In this document: positions 18,880 through 27,622 of the stretch, piece after piece
Position numbering within the stretch: the stretch's first letter is position 1
Layout of the letters: each line of letters opens with the position of its first letter
Assembly: GCA_018700055.1 (NCBI GenBank)
Contig: JABISL010000056.1
Location: 1-44,150, forward strand
Length of the DNA stretch: 44,150 nt
Direction: 5' to 3'
Source of the DNA: a bacterium
Lineage (GTDB): Bacteria; Margulisbacteria; Marinamargulisbacteria; UBA817; JABISL01
The notes under the pieces: generated by a model
What the model saw: only the letters and a program-made list of their open reading frames with translations
Told to the model about the DNA's origin: nothing
The model's database searches: none
Made by a program: the position numbers and the translations under genes

Positions 18880-18888
18880 TGGTAGAAT
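18860..18888 (+). promoter_or_regulatory. promoter of the rpsF-ssb-rpsR-rplI operon
   Basis: TTGAAT (18860-18865), 17-base spacer, TAGAAT (18883-18888). The -35 lies inside the last codons of metE. The predicted start is near 18895, leaving a short leader with AAAGGAG before rpsF. Confidence 0.6.
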
Positions 18889-18916
18889 ACTCGGGCACTA
18901 AATAAAGGAGTCAGTC

Positions 18917-19249
18917 ATGCGCTATTATGAAGTCATGTTTATCATCAAAGCTAACTTAGGAGAAGACAAAACAACCGAAGTCGTTGATGGATTTAAAAAC
19001 AAATTAGAAAAAAATGAAGGAAAGGTTTTATCACTACACGAGATTGGACAACGTGAAGTATCTGAAACGTTCCAAAATGCAACTCAAGGATACTTTGTTG
19101 AGTGTCAATTCAGCGGAACAAACAAAACAATAGATGAAATGAAACGTTACTTTCATGTAACTGAAAACGTACTTCGTCACCTAGTCGTTCGTTTAGAAGA
19201 GATTCTAACCAAAGAAAAACTAGAACAGGTAATCGCTGGCGCAAACTAA
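18917..19249 (+). CDS. rpsF: 30S ribosomal protein bS6
   Basis: bS6 binds 16S rRNA in the platform of the small subunit together with bS18. The 110-aa protein begins MRYYEVMFIIKANLGEDKTTE, has the ferredoxin-like fold signature and ends after RHLVVRLEEILTKEKL. The start has AAAGGAG upstream. The stop overlaps the next ATG by one base (TAATG), so ssb translation is probably coupled. Gene order rpsF-ssb-rpsR-rplI is the classical bacterial arrangement, here with an extra ssb. Confidence 0.97.
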   Translation: MRYYEVMFIIKANLGEDKTTEVVDGFKNKLEKNEGKVLSLHEIGQREVSETFQNATQGYFVECQFSGTNKTIDEMKRYFHVTENVLRHLVVRLEEILTKEKLEQVIAGAN

Positions 19250-19878
19250 TGGCAAGTCTTAATCGTATTGTACTGATCGGACGTCTCACTAGCGACCCAG
19301 AAATGAGAACTACCACTAACGGTATCGTTATGGCCAAGTTTACGTTAGCTGTAGATCGTCCTACGTCACAACCAGGAGCAAATGCGACAGACTTTATCCC
19401 AGTAATTGCTTGGCGACAAAATGCAGAGCAAGCACAGCAACAACTTACCAAGGGCACATTAACAACAGTTACTGGTCGTATTAACACACGCAGCTATGAT
19501 GATAATCAAGGCCAACGTAAGTGGGTCACTGAAGTGGATGCAACAGAATTGAACGCACTTGAACGACGGACACAATCCGCTCCAAGCGCTCCCCAAGATG
19601 TTCCATTCCCGGATCAAGCGCCTGCATCATTCTCAGCCGCACCTCCTCAACAAGCATATACACCTGCAGCGCAAACGTATGCACCACAAGCACCGGCTCC
19701 AGCAGCGCAAACGTATGCCCCTCAACAAGCATATGCTCCTGCAGAACCAGTAACGGACAATGCACCTAAATATAATTTAATTGAAAAAGATGCCGCACCA
19801 GTTGCTGTGTCTGATTTTAAATTTGATGACACACCTACCCCTCAGTTAGCGGAGCTTGAAGAAGATGTACCGTTCTAA
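19249..19878 (+). CDS. ssb: single-stranded DNA-binding protein with acidic tip
   Basis: SSB coats single-stranded DNA during replication, repair and recombination and recruits partners through its C-terminal tip. The 209-aa protein has the OB fold at residues 1-105 (MASLNRIVLIGRLTSDPEMR, DFIPVIAWRQNAEQ, TTVTGRINTRSY). A linker of about 95 residues rich in Pro, Ala and Gln follows, with two PAAQTYAPQ copies, and the protein ends in LEEDVPF, a version of the canonical acidic tip. It is followed 18 bases later by a second SSB gene that lacks this tip. Confidence 0.95.
   Translation: MASLNRIVLIGRLTSDPEMRTTTNGIVMAKFTLAVDRPTSQPGANATDFIPVIAWRQNAEQAQQQLTKGTLTTVTGRINTRSYDDNQGQRKWVTEVDATELNALERRTQSAPSAPQDVPFPDQAPASFSAAPPQQAYTPAAQTYAPQAPAPAAQTYAPQQAYAPAEPVTDNAPKYNLIEKDAAPVAVSDFKFDDTPTPQLAELEEDVPF
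19645..19734 (+). repeat. imperfect tandem repeat in the ssb linker
   Basis: Two exact repeat pairs occur: CCTCAACAAGCATAT at 19645-19659 and 19720-19734, and GCAGCGCAAACGTATGC at 19666-19682 and 19702-19718. They encode the Ala/Pro/Gln linker and could allow linker length to vary by slippage. Confidence 0.7.
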
Positions 19879-19896
19879 TATAATGTGGAGCTTATT

Positions 19897-20262
19897 ATGT
19901 TAAATAAGGTCGTATTAATCGGTCGTTTGGTTAGAGACCCTGAGTTTCGACTTACCCCATCAGGAATAGCAGTATGCAAGTTCACTATGGCGGTAGACAA
20001 GAACAAAAAAACTGAAGAAGGCGAGCAGAGTGCTGACTTTATTCGTATAGTAGCTTGGAGAAGACTCGCAGAAATTTGTAATGAGTACCTCAGAAAAGGA
20101 AAACTTGTTGCAGTAGAAGGTCGTCTTCAACTCGACAGTTATGAAAAAGAAGGTCAGAAGATATATACATCAGAAGTCATCGCCGACACGATGCAAATGC
20201 TCGATAGAGCCGGTGCAGTAGACGCACCAAATAATAGTCAAATGAGTGAAACCCCCGCTTAA
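19897..20262 (+). CDS. ssb2: second SSB-family protein without acidic tip
   Basis: The 121-aa protein is a clear SSB OB fold (MLNKVVLIGRLVRDPEFRLT, ADFIRIVAWRRLAEICNEYL, KLVAVEGRLQLDSYEKEG) but ends soon after the fold with SQMSETPA and has no acidic DDxxPF-like tip. I start at the ATG 19897 because GGAG (19887-19890) is well spaced from it; an upstream in-frame GTG at 19885 is less likely. It may form mixed tetramers with the first SSB or do a separate job, as paralogous SSBs do in Bacillus, or serve a PriB-like role given the locus. That is inference. The symbol is descriptive. Confidence 0.9.
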   Translation: MLNKVVLIGRLVRDPEFRLTPSGIAVCKFTMAVDKNKKTEEGEQSADFIRIVAWRRLAEICNEYLRKGKLVAVEGRLQLDSYEKEGQKIYTSEVIADTMQMLDRAGAVDAPNNSQMSETPA

Positions 20263-20280
20263 GGGAATTTGGAGGAAAGT

Positions 20281-20526
20281 ATGGCAGCACAAGAAGTAAA
20301 AGTTAAATTAAAGAAAAGACGCCGACGTCGCCCGTGTTCGTTCTGTGTCGACAAAGTAACAGTTCTCGACTACAAAGATATTAATAGGTTCCGTAAATTT
20401 CAATCAGACCGTGGCAAAATTATGCCTCGCCGTAATTCTGGAGTTTGTGCCAAGCATCAACGTCAATTGGCTTCTGCCATCAAACGTGCCCGCTATATTG
20501 GCTTAATTCCGTTCTGCCTAGACTAA
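20281..20526 (+). CDS. rpsR: 30S ribosomal protein bS18, zinc-ribbon form
   Basis: bS18 partners bS6 in the small-subunit platform. The 81-aa protein begins MAAQEVKVKLKKRRRRRPCS, with GGAGGA just before its ATG; an in-frame extension to 20269 is not needed. It carries CSFCVDK and later CAKHQR, that is C-x2-C and C-x2-H, which indicates the zinc-binding (C+) version of bS18. The remainder (YKDINRFRKFQSDRGKIMPRR) is standard for the family. Confidence 0.96.
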   Translation: MAAQEVKVKLKKRRRRRPCSFCVDKVTVLDYKDINRFRKFQSDRGKIMPRRNSGVCAKHQRQLASAIKRARYIGLIPFCLD

Positions 20527-20545
20527 AACTAACCAAGGAGTTCCC

Positions 20546-21160
20546 ATGGACGTCATACTTATAAAAGACATGAAACAAAAAGGCCGCTTGGGAGATACTC
20601 TCCAAGTTAAAACAGGCTACGCACGTAATTACTTAATCCCTAACGGATTTGCAATTATTGCAACACCCGAAAACGAAAGTCGTTTTAAGACCCTTAAACG
20701 CAAAGAAGAAAAAAGATTGCTCAGCCAACGCTCTGAGTTTGAAAAAGTGGCCGCTGATTTAAACGGTAAAACGATAGAAATAGAAGCACAAACACATAAA
20801 GGACGCCTCTACGGATCCATAACACCTGCAGACATTGCAAAGGCTATTGCTGAGCAACTCAAACAAACTGTTTCTAAAAGTGACTTAGACATGCCAGCGC
20901 ATGTAAAAGAAATCGGTGAGCATAAAATTAGTATTTGTTTACATCCAGATCTTGAGTGTGTGATCACATTAACTATCACCTCCAATTCGGAAGTAGATGA
21001 GCCTACTGACTTCTACGAAACAGAAGAAGGTGAGCAGGTTGCTGAACAAGCTGAAATCGAAAAAACAGAGCAAGCTGAACGAGTAAAAGCAGCTTCAGAA
21101 GCGCAAGCGGAAGAGGAAGCAACAGCTGAAACTGAAGAAACTGACCCAGTAGAAGCCTAA
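20546..21160 (+). CDS. rplI: 50S ribosomal protein bL9 with acidic C-terminal tail
   Basis: bL9 sits at the base of the L1 stalk and supports reading-frame maintenance. The first roughly 148 residues are a normal bL9: MDVILIKDMKQKGRLGDTLQ, VKTGYARNYLIPNGFAI, a connecting helix rich in Lys and Glu, and the C-terminal domain with THKGRLYGSITPADIAKAI and HKISICLHPD. About 55 further residues rich in Glu and Ala follow, such as EQVAEQAEIEKTEQAERV. This roughly 204-aa length is clearly longer than the usual 148-150. The ATG has AAGGAG upstream. It is followed by uvrC. Confidence 0.96.
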   Translation: MDVILIKDMKQKGRLGDTLQVKTGYARNYLIPNGFAIIATPENESRFKTLKRKEEKRLLSQRSEFEKVAADLNGKTIEIEAQTHKGRLYGSITPADIAKAIAEQLKQTVSKSDLDMPAHVKEIGEHKISICLHPDLECVITLTITSNSEVDEPTDFYETEEGEQVAEQAEIEKTEQAERVKAASEAQAEEEATAETEETDPVEA

Positions 21161-21185
21161 TCCTTTCTAGCATTTGGTGGCTTGA

Positions 21186-22994
21186 GTGGATGTGTTAAAG
21201 GAACAGCTCAAGTCAATTCCAGATGATCCCGGAATCTATCAGTTCCTAGATGAGTCTGATCGAATTATATATATTGGAAAAGCGAAAAACCTTAAAAAAA
21301 GGGTCTCATCCTATTTTCTAAAAAAGGACCCGCGATTCGATATTAAGACCATTGTTTTAGCAGCTCAGATACGTAACATCAAAACCATAGTTACTCAATC
21401 TGAGAACGAAGCATTAGTCTTGGAAAACCAGCTCATTAAACATCATCAACCCAAGTACAATATTGCACTTAAGGATGATAAAACCTACCCCTATATCCGA
21501 ATCACCACAGAAGATCCTTTTCCTCGTATATTGATTACGCGTCAAAAAATATCAAGAAGTAATGGCTCAACCTATTTTGGACCCTACCCTACTATCGGAT
21601 CATCCAAATACCTCCTTAGGCTCCTATATGAGCTTTTCCCGTTACGTGATTGCACTCAATCAATATCCCTCACGACTAAACAACCGAAGTGTATTAACTT
21701 AGACATAGGGAAATGTATTGGTCCTTGTGTAATAAAAGATAGTAAACCCACTTATGACACCCATGTGAATGAGCTTAAACTACTACTTTCAGGCAAAAAC
21801 AAAGCCTTAATCAAAACCTTAAAACTAGACATGGAAACAGCGGCAAATTCCCTGCAGTTTGAAAAAGCAGCTCAACTCAGAGATCGACTACAAAAAATTG
21901 CAAAACTCTCCGAACGCCAGCATGTAGACATCCCAAGTGACAAAACTTATCACGTGATCGCTAGCTATGATAATGAGGACTTCTACTATTTACTTGTTCA
22001 ACACATCATCGAAGGTAAACTGTTATATCAAAATGGGTTCTTTCTAGACAAAAAAGATGTTGAAACAGAAGATACATTTATAGCTCAAGGCCTCCTCAAC
22101 TTTTACGAAAACCCATCCACTATTCCTGATGAGATTATATGTACAGCTAGAGTCAGCTCACATCTCGACGGCAGTTTTATTCCAATCATTTGTCCCCAAA
22201 AAGGACAGAAACACACCCTTTTAGACACCGCTCTACGAAATGCCAAACTTGCTACGATCAAACTATCTAGAGATCAAGTTATGCTTTCTGGGGCATCACG
22301 GCAAGTAACCGATACACTTAAACAACTGCAGTCCGATTTATCTCTCAAACAGCTCCCTATTCGGATCATTGGGTTTGATATCTCTCATCTCCAAGGAGAA
22401 GGTATTGTAGCTTCAGCGGTTATGTTCGAAAATGGCCTACCTAAAAAATCACAGTACCGCCATTTCAAAATTAGAAGTGTTGAAGGAACAAGTAATGACT
22501 ATGAATCGATGTATGAGGTCGTCCTTCGCAAGCTTAGCCGACTCCTACTAGAAAACGACACTATGCCCCATTTGCTACTCATTGATGGCGGAAAAGGCCA
22601 ACTAGCGTTCGCGCATCAAGCTATTAAAGAACTCCCATTAAATGAGCCCCCGGAGATTGTTTCTTTAGCTAAGAGACTAGAAGAACTCTATCTCCCAAAC
22701 CAACCCGTTCCGATCCAGTTATCAAAAACAAACCCAGGCAGACTGTTACTTCAAAGAGTCCGCGATGAAGCCCATCGGTTTGCACTTAGACTACAGCGCA
22801 AACAACGCAAGACTATCTTTCAAGAAACCGCGTTAGACGTTATCCCGGGGCTAGGTCCTAAACGAGTGAAATCCCTCTATCTAAAATTTAAATCAATTGA
22901 TAAAGTTAAGCTAGCGACCCCTGAAGAGCTAAGCTCGATTCCAGGGATAGGCTTAGATCTAGCAACACTTATCCATAAGACTCTAAAACCATGA
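21186..22994 (+). CDS. uvrC: excinuclease ABC subunit C
   Basis: UvrC makes both incisions around DNA lesions in nucleotide excision repair. The 602-aa protein has the N-terminal GIY-YIG nuclease (GIYQFLDESD, IIYIGKAKNLKKRVSSYF), a UVR motif (SLQFEKAAQLRDRLQKI) for UvrB contact, the RNase-H-like endonuclease domain (IIGFDISHLQGEGIVAS, LLLIDGGKGQL) and C-terminal helix-hairpin-helix motifs (IPGLGPKRVKSLY, SIPGIGLDLATLI). The start is GTG at 21186; no in-frame ATG precedes GIYQF, and the ribosome-binding site is weak. Its TGA overlaps the next gene's ATG. Confidence 0.95.
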   Translation: MDVLKEQLKSIPDDPGIYQFLDESDRIIYIGKAKNLKKRVSSYFLKKDPRFDIKTIVLAAQIRNIKTIVTQSENEALVLENQLIKHHQPKYNIALKDDKTYPYIRITTEDPFPRILITRQKISRSNGSTYFGPYPTIGSSKYLLRLLYELFPLRDCTQSISLTTKQPKCINLDIGKCIGPCVIKDSKPTYDTHVNELKLLLSGKNKALIKTLKLDMETAANSLQFEKAAQLRDRLQKIAKLSERQHVDIPSDKTYHVIASYDNEDFYYLLVQHIIEGKLLYQNGFFLDKKDVETEDTFIAQGLLNFYENPSTIPDEIICTARVSSHLDGSFIPIICPQKGQKHTLLDTALRNAKLATIKLSRDQVMLSGASRQVTDTLKQLQSDLSLKQLPIRIIGFDISHLQGEGIVASAVMFENGLPKKSQYRHFKIRSVEGTSNDYESMYEVVLRKLSRLLLENDTMPHLLLIDGGKGQLAFAHQAIKELPLNEPPEIVSLAKRLEELYLPNQPVPIQLSKTNPGRLLLQRVRDEAHRFALRLQRKQRKTIFQETALDVIPGLGPKRVKSLYLKFKSIDKVKLATPEELSSIPGIGLDLATLIHKTLKP

Positions 22995-24121
22995 AAAAAC
23001 TACCCTTATTTATACTTTTATTCACATTTGGAATCACCGCGGCTTATCCTGTAGGATCCCAAAACCCTTCCCAAGAAAAAAAACTAGAAACAATCACCAA
23101 AGAAATTGAACAGAATGAAAGCAAAATTCGATCCCGCAAACGAAAAGAAAAAACCGTAGTTAATAAACTAGGTCGAATCAAGCGTGATATACGCGTTCAA
23201 AACAGAAAACTCAGTAGAGCAAAACGCCAGCTCAATCGGTATCAAAAAAAGATTCAATCCACCCAAAAAGAACTTCAAACCATTCAAGCCGACTATCAAG
23301 CCCAATCCAACCGATTATCTAAGCGTTTAGTTAGCCTATACAAAAATCAAAACATGGGAATGCTTCAATTTTTATTTTCTCCCACAAACTTCACTGAATC
23401 ACTAAGTAATTCTTATACATTTGAAAAGCTACTCGACACTGATATTACTCTAGTAAAAACATTGGAAAACCAAGCCCAAAAGATCACCTCAAAAAAAGAA
23501 AAACTCGCTTCCCAAAAACAAACTGCAAATACCCTCAAAAAAAATATATTAAGCCGAAAAAAAACACTTCGCCGAAAATCATCTTCGATGGCCAAAAACC
23601 TAGGTCAATTACGCAAAGAGATTCGACGATTTGAAAAACGAAACCAAGCCTTATATGAAGATTCTCAACAAATCACAAACCTCATCCAGAAACAACCCGG
23701 CAAAAAAATATACTATGGAACCGGCAAGTTTATTAGACCATCTAAAGGGTGGTTATCCTCAAGATTTGGAACCCGTCGTCACCCTATCTTCAAACGGATA
23801 ATACGCCATACGGGTATCGATCTTGCCGCACCAAAAGGATATGAAATAAAAGCCTCTAATAGTGGCTACATTATTTTTGCAGGGCGAAAGAAAGGCTATG
23901 GAAATGTCACAATCATCAATCACGGTTGGAAAGGAAAAAAACGTATCTCCACCGTATATGCCCATCAGTGGCGTATTCTTGCTAAGAAAGGTCAGTTTGT
24001 CCGCCGCGGACAACTTATAGGCTATGTAGGAAGCACAGGATACTCCACAGGCCCCCATCTCCACTTTGAAGTGCGCCATAACGGGGTTCCGACAAATCCC
24101 CTTAACTATATCAAGCTATGA
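22991..24121 (+). CDS. EnvC-like murein hydrolase activator (M23/LytM)
   Basis: The 376-aa protein has a signal peptide (MKKLPLFILLFTFGITAAYP), long coiled coils (about residues 25-130 and 150-220, very Lys/Arg/Gln-rich) and a C-terminal LytM domain. The LytM domain keeps HTGIDLAAP, with the His and Asp zinc ligands, and HLHFEVRHNG with the H-x-H motif, so unlike E. coli EnvC it could be a catalytically active peptidase. The role would be control or execution of peptidoglycan cleavage at division in the periplasm. It overlaps uvrC and ctpA by four bases each (ATGA), so the three are translationally coupled. Confidence 0.9.
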   Translation: MKKLPLFILLFTFGITAAYPVGSQNPSQEKKLETITKEIEQNESKIRSRKRKEKTVVNKLGRIKRDIRVQNRKLSRAKRQLNRYQKKIQSTQKELQTIQADYQAQSNRLSKRLVSLYKNQNMGMLQFLFSPTNFTESLSNSYTFEKLLDTDITLVKTLENQAQKITSKKEKLASQKQTANTLKKNILSRKKTLRRKSSSMAKNLGQLRKEIRRFEKRNQALYEDSQQITNLIQKQPGKKIYYGTGKFIRPSKGWLSSRFGTRRHPIFKRIIRHTGIDLAAPKGYEIKASNSGYIIFAGRKKGYGNVTIINHGWKGKKRISTVYAHQWRILAKKGQFVRRGQLIGYVGSTGYSTGPHLHFEVRHNGVPTNPLNYIKL

Positions 24122-25293
24122 ATCTTATTAGCATCGGTCTCTTCCTAGTCGTTGCTTGCTTAGTCACAACCCCTACTTGGGCCAAAAAACCGGACACTTC
24201 TCGCCAAAGTTTCAACCAAGTTCGCCATCTCCTTCAGACCCGTTATATGAACCCTCGAGTAAATTCTAAGTTTCTGAACACTGCTGCAATATCGGGAATG
24301 ATCGATTCGTTAGGAGACCCTCATACCCAGCATCTAAGCCGTAAACGATATAGACAACTCAAACAACGCTATGTCCAAAAGGCAATTGGAGTGGGCATCC
24401 ACTACACCATCCAAGATGGCTACCCCATTGTGACGCACGTAGACCCCAACTCCCCCGCAGATACTTCGGGAGTTAACCCGTTCGACAAACTAGTCCAAAT
24501 CAACACGACACATACCGAAGGTCTCTCCGAAAGAGAGATCAATTCGCTACTTATGGGGCGAAAAAACACGCAAGTAACACTGGAGATCCGTCGCTTCTCT
24601 GCAGCAAAACCCCACTTTGCAACCCTCATGCGCCGGCACTATTCTATTGAAGTTGTTCCTGAAACATTGCTCTTTTATGACTCTATTGGCTATATCCGCC
24701 TTACCTCATTTGATAGCAAATCCACAGTCAAATCCGTCAGAGATGCGGTAATAAAAGTCAGGCAACAAGGTGCTCAGGCAATCATTCTAGACTTGAGAAA
24801 CAACACTGGTGGACTACTCAAAAATGCCGTCGCAATAAGTAGCCTTTTTCTCAAAAAAGGAATTATCGTCAAGATTCAAGAACGGGGAAAAAAGAAACGT
24901 ATTTATCAGGCCAATGGCCATAGTATTTATACCCAAGCACCGCTCGTTATCCTGGTTAATAAAACCAGTGCCTCCGCCAGTGAGATTGTCGCAGGGTCAC
25001 TTAAAGAACATAAACGAGCAATCATCGTTGGTGAAACAACCTTCGGAAAAGGAACAATCCAACGATTGCGAGCACTCAAAGATGGATCCGCATTACTCTT
25101 TACAGCAGGGTATTATCAACTCCCCAGTGGCACCAGCATTCAGGGCACTGGCATCAAACCAGACCGTATAATTGAGTTAAGTGAGGAAGACCGTCTTCTA
25201 TTATTACTTTCTGAATCGAGCAGCCATCCAGAAAAAGACCTCCAACTACATGCAGCTATAGACATGGCCTTGCTAGAACTCGACAAACATTAG
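24118..25293 (+). CDS. S41-family C-terminal processing protease (CtpA-like)
   Basis: CtpA-type proteases are periplasmic serine proteases that trim or degrade envelope proteins, often peptidoglycan hydrolases. The 391-aa protein has a signal peptide (MNLISIGLFLVVACLVTTPTWA), an N-terminal helical region, a PDZ domain (about 90-175, with DPNSPADTSGVNPFDKLVQI) and the S41 catalytic core: ILDLRNNTGGLL, nucleophile Ser in SASASEIVAGSL and catalytic Lys in FGKGTIQ. It directly follows the EnvC-like gene with a four-base overlap, a common pairing of a murein hydrolase activator with its protease. Confidence 0.93.
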   Translation: MNLISIGLFLVVACLVTTPTWAKKPDTSRQSFNQVRHLLQTRYMNPRVNSKFLNTAAISGMIDSLGDPHTQHLSRKRYRQLKQRYVQKAIGVGIHYTIQDGYPIVTHVDPNSPADTSGVNPFDKLVQINTTHTEGLSEREINSLLMGRKNTQVTLEIRRFSAAKPHFATLMRRHYSIEVVPETLLFYDSIGYIRLTSFDSKSTVKSVRDAVIKVRQQGAQAIILDLRNNTGGLLKNAVAISSLFLKKGIIVKIQERGKKKRIYQANGHSIYTQAPLVILVNKTSASASEIVAGSLKEHKRAIIVGETTFGKGTIQRLRALKDGSALLFTAGYYQLPSGTSIQGTGIKPDRIIELSEEDRLLLLLSESSSHPEKDLQLHAAIDMALLELDKH

Positions 25294-25308
25294 TAGGATG
25301 AAGTCCTT

Positions 25309-25764
25309 ATGAGTTCATCCGCACCACTAGCCAAAAACAAGGTCGCGTACTTCAATTACGCCATCCACGACAAAATCGAAGCAGGAATCGTATTGAAAGG
25401 CTCTGAAGTCAAATCAATCCGATTAAGAGAAATCACTCTGAAAGATAGCTTCGCACGTGTAATAGGCAATGAACTTTGGCTGTTTAACTGCTACATCAAA
25501 CCCTACCCCCAAGGGTCCACCTTTAATCCCGAACCTGAAAGAGACCGAAAGCTTCTGCTCAAACGAAAAGAAATAGACAAATTAATAAAAGAAATAGAAA
25601 CCAATGGACGAGTAGTCATCCCCTTACTCGTCTATCTCTCCAAACAAAACAAAGTCAAAGTCCTTCTCGGCCTTGGCGAACCCAAAAAGATGCATGATAA
25701 GCGCAAATCGATCAAAGACAGAGAAACGAAACGAGAGATTGATCGCGCGATCAAATCCAATTAG
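25309..25764 (+). CDS. smpB: SsrA-binding protein SmpB
   Basis: SmpB binds tmRNA and delivers it to stalled ribosomes in trans-translation. The 151-aa protein carries the conserved NKVAYFNYAIHDKIEAGIVL, GSEVKSIR, LKDSFARVIGNELWLFNCYI and the basic C-terminal tail (KKMHDKRKSIKDRETKREI). AGGA precedes the ATG. It is the last gene of the run from rpsF and overlaps the convergent queC by four bases. I did not find the tmRNA gene ssrA beside it. Confidence 0.97.
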   Translation: MSSSAPLAKNKVAYFNYAIHDKIEAGIVLKGSEVKSIRLREITLKDSFARVIGNELWLFNCYIKPYPQGSTFNPEPERDRKLLLKRKEIDKLIKEIETNGRVVIPLLVYLSKQNKVKVLLGLGEPKKMHDKRKSIKDRETKREIDRAIKSN

Positions 25765-26414
25765 GCATAAGCCAACGGATCAGATATCCCAGCCTCTGCA
25801 AACCCCTTGAGTCGCAGATCACAAGCCGGACATTTGCCACAAGCCGGACGATGCCCTTCGTAGCAAGTATGAGTCGACTCATACCAATCCAAATGTCCCA
25901 ACGCTTTCATCCTTAGAACTGTTTCGGCCTTCGTTAATGTCATTAATGGGGTGAGAATGTCAAAATCGTAGTCCATCCCTAAACTAAGCGACTGCTTTAA
26001 GGACTTAACAAAGTCATCCCGACAATCCGGATAGCCCGAATAATCCGTTTGGCAAACCCCTGTATAGATAACCGAGGCGCCTCTTTGATGAGCAATCACT
26101 GCAGCAACACTAATAAAAAATAAATTACGACCCGGTACAAATGTAGTTGGCAAACCACCCTCTGGAGTCGTTATCTCTTCATCATGACGCGTCAGCGCAT
26201 TCGCCGTTAAGTCATTAATAAATGGGAGTGCCACTTCTTGAAAGCTCGCACCGGCTAGTTGAGCCAAAACCTTGGCTTGATCCAACTCGATGCGATGCCG
26301 CTGACCATAGTTAAAGGCAACACAATGCACAGAATCAAAAGACTGAATCGCTTCAGCCAAACAAGTCGCGCTATCTTGTCCCCCGGATAATAGAACTATC
26401 GCTTCTTTACTCAT
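25761..26414 (-). CDS. queC: 7-cyano-7-deazaguanine synthase
   Basis: QueC makes preQ0 from 7-carboxy-7-deazaguanine with ATP and ammonia in the queuosine pathway. The 217-aa protein has the PP-loop SGGQDSATCLAEA near the N terminus, FVPGRNLFFISVAAV, TGVCQTDYSGYPDCRDDF and the zinc site CYEGHRPACGKCPACD. It overlaps the end of the upstream barrel-like gene by 8 bases. queF, the next pathway step in this family, lies about 1.5 kb away on the other strand. Confidence 0.96.
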   Translation of the reverse strand: MSKEAIVLLSGGQDSATCLAEAIQSFDSVHCVAFNYGQRHRIELDQAKVLAQLAGASFQEVALPFINDLTANALTRHDEEITTPEGGLPTTFVPGRNLFFISVAAVIAHQRGASVIYTGVCQTDYSGYPDCRDDFVKSLKQSLSLGMDYDFDILTPLMTLTKAETVLRMKALGHLDWYESTHTCYEGHRPACGKCPACDLRLKGFAEAGISDPLAYA

Positions 26415-27615
26415 TGGAACTCCTCGACGCAGGCACCCGATAAAACCAATAGGTCACAGGTTGTGCCAATTGGGCAGGTCCCTGCCTATCTTTTTCCCAT
26501 TCTACCAAGTCATCCCAGTTTTGGAATCGATTATGAGGACTCACCAAAGATTCTATTCGAAGGTATCGCTGACCTTCTTCTTTAACAACCACTAAACCAG
26601 GGCCACTCGTTTTTCCTTTCTGACTCACAATATGTTCATAGAAATTACGGCCCTGGCCATTTTGCCAATAGGTAATGGTTCGCTCTGTTTTCAAAATGCC
26701 CACTTCAACGGCGCCCAATGGAGCCTTATCCAAGTAGCCGTAGCTACCTTTCAGAATCGTTGGCTGCATCCCAAGCCCAAATTGAGGAGAACGCGTAAAG
26801 TCACCTCGATACTCCCCTATAAACTCTGTTACCGGGTTTGGATCAAATTCAACTAAAATCCCTGTACGAATCCCTTCTGTCTCATTATATTCATACAAAA
26901 ACCCAACCTTATTAAATGGCCCCAAGTGCCCTCCTAAATATAGACTATACCCAGAAGATCCAGTTCCTAACGGAAAAACCCTATTGGCTAACACCCCCCA
27001 TCTCACCTCAGTATCTATCCAATACAACTTAGTTCGATAAAACAAATAACTTTCAATTGAATTCAAACCAGTCTGATCAGACCCCATCCAATTAATCCAA
27101 GATCCATGTGCACCAAATCCACTGACAAGTGTCTCCTCAATACTTAAAATTAACCCTTTATATGAGGTCTGGCCTCGTCCTTCCAAGTCTTCTACCCCAG
27201 GCACTTGGTCAAACATCGAGGTAATATCCGGGTTCGGAGATCTTAGATACCGCGTCTCTCCTAATTTAGCACTCCATGAGAACTGTTGATTAATATCCGT
27301 GTAATACCCCAACCACTCCATATAGAGTTCATCAACCTTTGGGTTCCATGTAGAGACATGTAAAAGATCATAGTTACTCCGCAATACCGATGTCATTCGC
27401 AATCCTGGCGATATAAATGTTGTATTCCGAAACTGTAAGTTCCTTAGATTAAAGTGGTCGTGCCAAAAATGCATTCCCATACTCAAATCCCAATCCCCTG
27501 CCATAGATGCCGTATGAGGCAAATACACTCCTGACGGGACCGGGATAAATGAACTCGCCGTCACGTTCAGCGACAACACTCCCACTATTAATAACCCCTT
27601 CACTAGTCGCTTCAT
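26407..27615 (-). CDS. putative outer-membrane beta-barrel protein, YjbH-like
   Basis: I cannot name this gene with confidence. The 402-aa product begins MKRLVKGLLIVGVLSLNVTA, a signal peptide, and the rest is rich in alternating aromatic/hydrophobic strands with short polar turns (for example SYKGLILSIEETLV and VGFLYEYNETEGI), as in outer-membrane barrels. An opening SFIPVPSGVYLPHTASM and the strand pattern are loosely similar to YjbH-type lipoprotein barrels. The ATG at 27615 is preferred over an upstream TTG at 27633, because a TTGGTG/TATACT promoter ends 7 bases before it and there is no ribosome-binding site. queC follows with an 8-base overlap. Confidence 0.6.
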   Translation of the reverse strand: MKRLVKGLLIVGVLSLNVTASSFIPVPSGVYLPHTASMAGDWDLSMGMHFWHDHFNLRNLQFRNTTFISPGLRMTSVLRSNYDLLHVSTWNPKVDELYMEWLGYYTDINQQFSWSAKLGETRYLRSPNPDITSMFDQVPGVEDLEGRGQTSYKGLILSIEETLVSGFGAHGSWINWMGSDQTGLNSIESYLFYRTKLYWIDTEVRWGVLANRVFPLGTGSSGYSLYLGGHLGPFNKVGFLYEYNETEGIRTGILVEFDPNPVTEFIGEYRGDFTRSPQFGLGMQPTILKGSYGYLDKAPLGAVEVGILKTERTITYWQNGQGRNFYEHIVSQKGKTSGPGLVVVKEEGQRYLRIESLVSPHNRFQNWDDLVEWEKDRQGPAQLAQPVTYWFYRVPASRSSNE

Positions 27616-27622
27616 TTGAAAA

